From contig JBFELL010000122.1 of the NCBI GenBank assembly GCA_041552135.1, positions 1-8,689 on the forward strand: a stretch of 8,689 nt of DNA, written 5' to 3'. Shown here piece after piece: positions 6,551 through 8,689 of this stretch. Below the pieces are notes generated by a model that searched no databases, was not told the DNA's origin, and saw only the letters and a list, made by a program, of their open reading frames with translations. The stretch comes from SZUA-186 sp041552135. Its GTDB lineage: Bacteria; Pseudomonadota; Gammaproteobacteria; UBA9214. Positions within the stretch are counted from its first letter, which is position 1. Every line of letters starts with the position of its first letter. The position numbers and the translations under genes are program-made.

Positions 6551-6672
6551 AATCCGCTTTTCTCCGCCGGTATTCTGTAGTTTAATGCCCGGCTCTTTGT
6601 TGCCCTACCCGGCAACATGATCATATGACGCGGCGCATGGCGCGCCGGGAAGTCACAGGCGCAGACAGCACT
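6551..6672 (+). promoter_or_regulatory. lysC leader with two tandem hairpins
   Basis: The alaS–lysC gap contains a -10-like TTTAAT (6581-6586) without a good -35, then two perfect hairpins. The first is TGTTGCC (6598-6604), a 6-nt loop, and GGCAACA (6611-6617). The second is CGGCGC (6631-6636), loop ATGGC, and GCGCCG (6642-6647). A tiny 11-codon frame (6585-6620) spans the first hairpin but has no lysine codon, so there is no sign of leader-peptide attenuation by lysine. The gap is too short for a standard lysine riboswitch. No T-run follows either stem. Confidence 0.4.
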
Positions 6673-7905
6673 ATGGCACTGATAGTCCAGAAATACGGCG
6701 GTACGTCCGTCGCCAGCCCGGAGCGCATCGGCAAGGTCGCCGATCGTGTCAAGCGCTGGCGCGACAGTGGCAGTGACGTGGTGGTCGTGGTTTCCGCCAT
6801 GAGCGGCGAGACGGATCGCCTGCTGGGGCTTGCCGGTGACATCACGTCACATCCAACGCCACGCGAACTCGACGTGCTGCTGGCGACCGGCGAGCAGGTG
6901 ACGATCGCGCTGCTCAGCATGGCGCTGGCCCAGCGCGGCTGCCCGGCCCGTTCCTACACGGGCTCCCAGGTGCACATCCGCACTGACAGTGCACACAACA
7001 AGGCACGCATCCAGGACATCGATAACAGGCGCATCCATGCCGACCTCGCAGCGGGGAACGTCGTCGTCGTGGCCGGTTTCCAGGGGGCGGACGAGGCAGG
7101 CAACATCACCACCCTGGGCCGTGGCGGTTCCGATACCACGGCCGTGGCGCTGGCGGCCGCCCTGAAGGCGGATGAATGCCAGATCTACACCGATGTCGAC
7201 GGTGTCTATACCACCGATCCCCGCGTCGTGCCGGAGGCGCGCCGGCTCAAGCGCATCACCTTCGAGGAAATGCTGGAAATGGCCAGCCTCGGTTCGAAGG
7301 TGCTGCAGATCCGCTCAGTCAGTTTTGCCGGCCGCTACAACGTGCCGCTGCGCGTACTGTCCTCGTTCGAGGAGGAGGGCGAGGGCACGCTGATTACCTA
7401 CGAGGATGAAGATATGGAAGAGGCACTCATTTCAGGCATTGCCTTCAGCCGTGACGAGGCCAAGCTTACCGTGCTGGGCGTGCCGGACCGTCCCGGTGTC
7501 GCGCACCAGGTGCTCGGGCCGATCGCGGATGCCAATATCGAGGTCGACATGATCATCCAGAACGTGGCTCCCGATGGCGCGACGACCGATTTCACCTTCA
7601 CCGTGCACCGCAATGACTACCGGAAGGCCATGGACATCCTGCAGAAGGGCGCGGATTCACTGGGCGCCAGGGAGGTGTCCGGCGACGACAGGATCGTCAA
7701 GATCTCGATTGTCGGTGTGGGCATGCGCTCGCATGCCGGTATTGCATCAACCATGTTCGGGGCCCTGGCAAAGGAAGGTGTGAATATCCGCATGATCTCG
7801 ACCTCCGAGATCAAGATCTCGGTGGTCGTGGATGAAAAGTACCTGGAGCTCGGGGTAAGGACGCTGCACGAGGCCTTCAAACTGGACCAGCCTGCCCGGG
7901 CGTAA
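6673..7905 (+). CDS. lysC: Aspartate kinase (lysine/threonine-sensitive type)
   Basis: This 410-residue monofunctional aspartokinase phosphorylates aspartate, the entry step to diaminopimelate, lysine, threonine and methionine. The amino-acid kinase domain starts with VQKYGGTSV (residues 5-13), has VVVVSAMSGETDRL and ATGEQVTIALL, and the nucleotide-site segment TLGRGGSDTT (147-156). EMLEMASLGSKVLQIR follows near 200. Two ACT regulatory domains occupy about residues 265-410 (GVPDRPGVAHQVLGPIADANIEVDMI, then VGVGMRSHAGIASTMF). It closely resembles the Pseudomonas LysC type. The frame extends upstream to an ATG at 6625, adding 16 residues. I chose 6673 because the family begins MALIVQK. No clear SD supports either start. 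The position between alaS and csrA differs from E. coli. Confidence 0.95.
   Translation: MALIVQKYGGTSVASPERIGKVADRVKRWRDSGSDVVVVVSAMSGETDRLLGLAGDITSHPTPRELDVLLATGEQVTIALLSMALAQRGCPARSYTGSQVHIRTDSAHNKARIQDIDNRRIHADLAAGNVVVVAGFQGADEAGNITTLGRGGSDTTAVALAAALKADECQIYTDVDGVYTTDPRVVPEARRLKRITFEEMLEMASLGSKVLQIRSVSFAGRYNVPLRVLSSFEEEGEGTLITYEDEDMEEALISGIAFSRDEAKLTVLGVPDRPGVAHQVLGPIADANIEVDMIIQNVAPDGATTDFTFTVHRNDYRKAMDILQKGADSLGAREVSGDDRIVKISIVGVGMRSHAGIASTMFGALAKEGVNIRMISTSEIKISVVVDEKYLELGVRTLHEAFKLDQPARA
7414..7905 (+). other. Possible internal translation start for an aspartokinase beta subunit
   Basis: An in-frame ATG at 7414 (Met248 of LysC) follows a purine-rich GAGGA (7402-7406), seven bases before the ATG. 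Starting there would yield a 163-residue protein consisting of the two ACT domains. Bacillus subtilis and Corynebacterium aspartokinases make such a beta subunit from an internal start at nearly the same residue, and assemble as alpha2beta2. Whether it is used here is inference. Confidence 0.4.
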
Positions 7906-8033
7906 TGGCCCTATAACCGCATGATCCCTGCGGGTATCGAGAATCATTCCAGCTTGTTGTGTTCAATATAAAATACCTTTACCATCATAAGGTAATGACG
8001 TTCAGGTGCGAGTTCTCGTTAAGTGATGCTTGC
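7906..8033. other. lysC–csrA intergenic stretch with inverted repeat
   Basis: This stretch turns AT-rich after about 7940, unlike the genes on both sides. CCGCA (7918-7922) and TGCGG (7930-7934) form a weak hairpin behind lysC without a T-run, so a terminator is not secure. A 6-bp inverted repeat, TACCTT (7974-7979) and AAGGTA (7989-7994), lies just after a -10-like TATAAA (7967-7972) and could be an operator or a second promoter site. No gene is visible. Confidence 0.35.
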
Positions 8034-8061
8034 TTGCTACTGATTATCTGTCGTCTAGAAT
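8034..8061 (+). promoter_or_regulatory. Sigma70-type promoter for csrA
   Basis: The -35 box TTGCTA (8034-8039, four of six consensus bases) and the -10 box TAGAAT (8056-8061, five of six) are separated by 16 nt. The predicted transcript start near 8068 would give a leader of about 60 nt that contains the GGA motifs described separately. E. coli csrA has several promoters; the TATAAA at 7967-7972 could belong to another one here. Confidence 0.6.
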
Positions 8062-8089
8062 GATAAAAAGCAGTAGAAAACCGTACCGT

Positions 8090-8126
8090 AGCATCAGGGA
8101 TGCTTATCAATAACAAGGAGAAGGGA
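8090..8126 (+). promoter_or_regulatory. Candidate CsrA-binding sites in the csrA leader
   Basis: Three GGA motifs precede csrA. The first lies in CAGGGATG (8095-8102), which fits the core of the published CsrA consensus (CARGGAUG). It forms a small hairpin: AGCATC (8090-8095) pairs with GATGCT (8099-8104). The second GGA (8117-8119) is inside the Shine-Dalgarno AAGGAG (8115-8120), and the third is at 8124-8126. This layout, one upstream site plus one over the SD, matches the way CsrA represses its own and other mRNAs. Confidence 0.55.
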
Positions 8127-8128
8127 TT

Positions 8129-8311
8129 ATGTTGATACTTACACGACGGGTGGGCGAAACGCTGATGATCGGTGATGAAGTCACCGTAACCGTGCTTGGC
8201 GTAAAGGGCAATCAGGTCAGAATCGGTGTCAATGCACCAAAGGATGTTTCGGTTCATAGGGAAGAAATCTATGAACGAATCAAGGCAGAACAGGCACAAG
8301 GCGGCAGCTGA
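8129..8311 (+). CDS. csrA: Carbon storage regulator CsrA (RsmA)
   Basis: This 60-residue protein is the RNA-binding global regulator CsrA. It forms an intertwined dimer, binds GGA motifs in mRNA leaders and controls translation and mRNA stability in carbon storage, motility and biofilm formation. The start MLILTRRVGETLMIG and the segment APKDVSVHREEIYERI are near-identical to the E. coli protein. The RNA-contact residues Leu4, Arg6 and Arg44 are present. Length is normal (E. coli: 61). AAGGAG lies eight bases before the ATG, and a promoter is visible upstream. The alaS/lysC–csrA–tRNA-Ser order matches the conserved neighbourhood. Confidence 0.97.
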   Translation: MLILTRRVGETLMIGDEVTVTVLGVKGNQVRIGVNAPKDVSVHREEIYERIKAEQAQGGS

Positions 8312-8440
8312 TCGTACTCTTGCTATTCTGAATTACGTTATACACGTTACCTGGCCGTAAATTCGCTGCTGCTTCATTATTTTCGGTGCGGCGGCGACTC
8401 AGTTCGATATTCTCCTCTGGAGGGTAGCGCGGTCGGATTC
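8312..8440. other. csrA–tRNA intergenic region
   Basis: No gene is recognised. Small symmetric pieces are ACGT-TATAC-ACGT (8336-8348) and CTCC-TCT-GGAG, around 8413-8423. Neither is followed by a T-run, so the csrA terminator is not identified. Confidence 0.3.
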
Positions 8441-8471
8441 TTGCGTATTACCACGCGAATGCCGTTATAAT
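8441..8471 (+). promoter_or_regulatory. Promoter for the tRNA-Ser gene
   Basis: A perfect -10 box TATAAT (8466-8471) is preceded by TTGCGT (8441-8446) at 19 nt, slightly longer than ideal spacing. Transcription would begin near 8478, about 16 nt before the tRNA's first base. Transcriptional signals upstream of the tRNA therefore look intact. Confidence 0.6.
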
Positions 8472-8493
8472 TGCGTCTCAAAATTTTCTGTCC

Positions 8494-8568
8494 GGAGAGG
8501 TGGCCGAGTGGCTGAAGGCGCGCCCCTGCTAAGGGCGTATGGGTTAATAGCCCATCGAGGGTTCGAGC
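8494..8568 (+). tRNA. tRNA-Ser(GCU), 3' part missing after the T-loop
   Basis: The 5' acceptor strand is GGAGAGG (8494-8500), followed by a normal D-arm. The anticodon stem CGCCC/GGGCG encloses the loop CTGCTAA (anticodon GCU). The long variable arm, typical of serine tRNAs, has the stem ATGGG/CCCAT. The T-arm begins GAGGG (8557-8561) with loop TTCGAGC. After this the expected CCCTC and the acceptor 3' strand CCTCTCC are absent; the sequence reads CGAGC and then GC-rich hairpins. The molecule could not fold as a tRNA from what is seen here. It resembles E. coli serV, which also lies just after csrA. It may be a disrupted gene, the left side of an insertion, or an assembly junction. Confidence 0.8.
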
Positions 8569-8642
8569 CGAGCGCCGCATGTGCGAGACAACGTCGTCGC
8601 GAAGCGGCGGCGGCCCCGAAGGGGCGAGGCCGACAGGCCGAG
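8567..8642. repeat. Three-hairpin GC-rich unit joined to the tRNA
   Basis: Three tandem hairpins follow one another. The first is GTCGTCGC-GAA-GCGGCGGC (8593-8611, two G·U pairs as RNA), the second GCCCC-GAA-GGGGC (8613-8625), and the third GGCC-GACA-GGCC (8628-8639). The hexamer GCCGAG occurs at both edges (8567-8572 and 8637-8642). This compact palindromic structure looks like a small dispersed element, but it is not the REP type found near the RAYT. Immediately after it, AATCCC (8644-8649) would complete the T-loop and part of the T-stem if the unit were removed, yet the acceptor strand still does not follow. Confidence 0.55.
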
Positions 8643-8689
8643 TAATCCCGACCGAATTTTCGCTATACTTCCGGGCTGAGAATTTCGAC
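8643..8689. other. Window end with a -10-like box
   Basis: TATACT (8664-8669) resembles a -10 element, but no -35 stands at suitable distance. It could belong to a gene beyond the window; in E. coli arginine tRNA genes follow serV. Nothing more can be said from this short end. Confidence 0.25.

Noticed and set aside
6585..6620. Leader peptide for lysC attenuation
   Set aside because: The 11-codon frame has no lysine codon and only one threonine codon, no SD, and no terminator follows.
6551..6672. Lysine riboswitch upstream of lysC
   Set aside because: The gap is 122 nt, shorter than the usual riboswitch, and shows two simple hairpins rather than a five-helix junction.
8377..8580. 67-codon minus-strand open frame over the tRNA
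   Set aside because: It is the reverse reading of the tRNA and its promoter, a common source of false proteins.
8567..8643. Group I intron in the tRNA
   Set aside because: The segment is far too short, and bacterial tRNA group I introns usually sit in the anticodon loop.

Overview
This window reads as a GC-rich gammaproteobacterial chromosome segment. The order pncC–thpR–recA–recX–alaS–lysC–csrA–tRNA-Ser(GCU) extends the recA–recX–alaS–csrA–serV neighbourhood known from Escherichia coli. The lysC gene between alaS and csrA, and its strong likeness to the Pseudomonas-type enzyme, suggest a Chromatiales/Ectothiorhodospiraceae-like or other non-enteric lineage. That placement is inference. All protein genes are on the + strand.

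Layout: (1) Positions 1-329 have no gene. They begin with a head-to-head pair of palindromic dispersed repeats (4-37 and 69-102), followed by short hairpins. (2) Positions 330-1338 carry pncC (NMN deamidase) and thpR (2'-5' RNA ligase/cyclic phosphodiesterase family), overlapping by 20 nt. (3) Positions 1339-2916 carry recA and its modulator recX. The 37-nt junction holds a Shine-Dalgarno-like sequence folded into a GC-rich stem. (4) Positions 2917-3943 are a 'REPtron': an intact REP-associated tyrosine transposase (RAYT) surrounded by six palindromic REP-like units, four with a 5' GTAG tag, inserted between recX and alaS. (5) Positions 3944-7905 carry alaS and lysC, with two tandem hairpins in the lysC leader and a good internal start for a beta subunit inside lysC. 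(6) Positions 7906-8311 hold an AT-rich regulatory stretch and csrA, whose leader carries GGA motifs that look like sites for its own product. (7) Positions 8312-8689 hold a promoter and a tRNA-Ser(GCU) gene that is normal up to the T-loop. It then runs into a GC-rich unit of three tandem hairpins instead of the 3' half of the T-stem and the acceptor strand.

Most of the window is conserved housekeeping: NAD salvage, RNA end processing, recombination and SOS response, alanyl-tRNA synthesis, the entry step of the aspartate amino-acid pathway, and global post-transcriptional control. The accessory material is the RAYT/REP cluster and the hairpin unit that breaks the tRNA gene. Both ends of the window lie in repeat-like sequence, which fits an assembly contig broken at dispersed repeats, so the broken tRNA must be confirmed with long reads. 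I found no strong candidate for a wholly new multi-gene system. The best leads are the interrupted tRNA, the REPtron inside a conserved operon, and the recA–recX junction structure.
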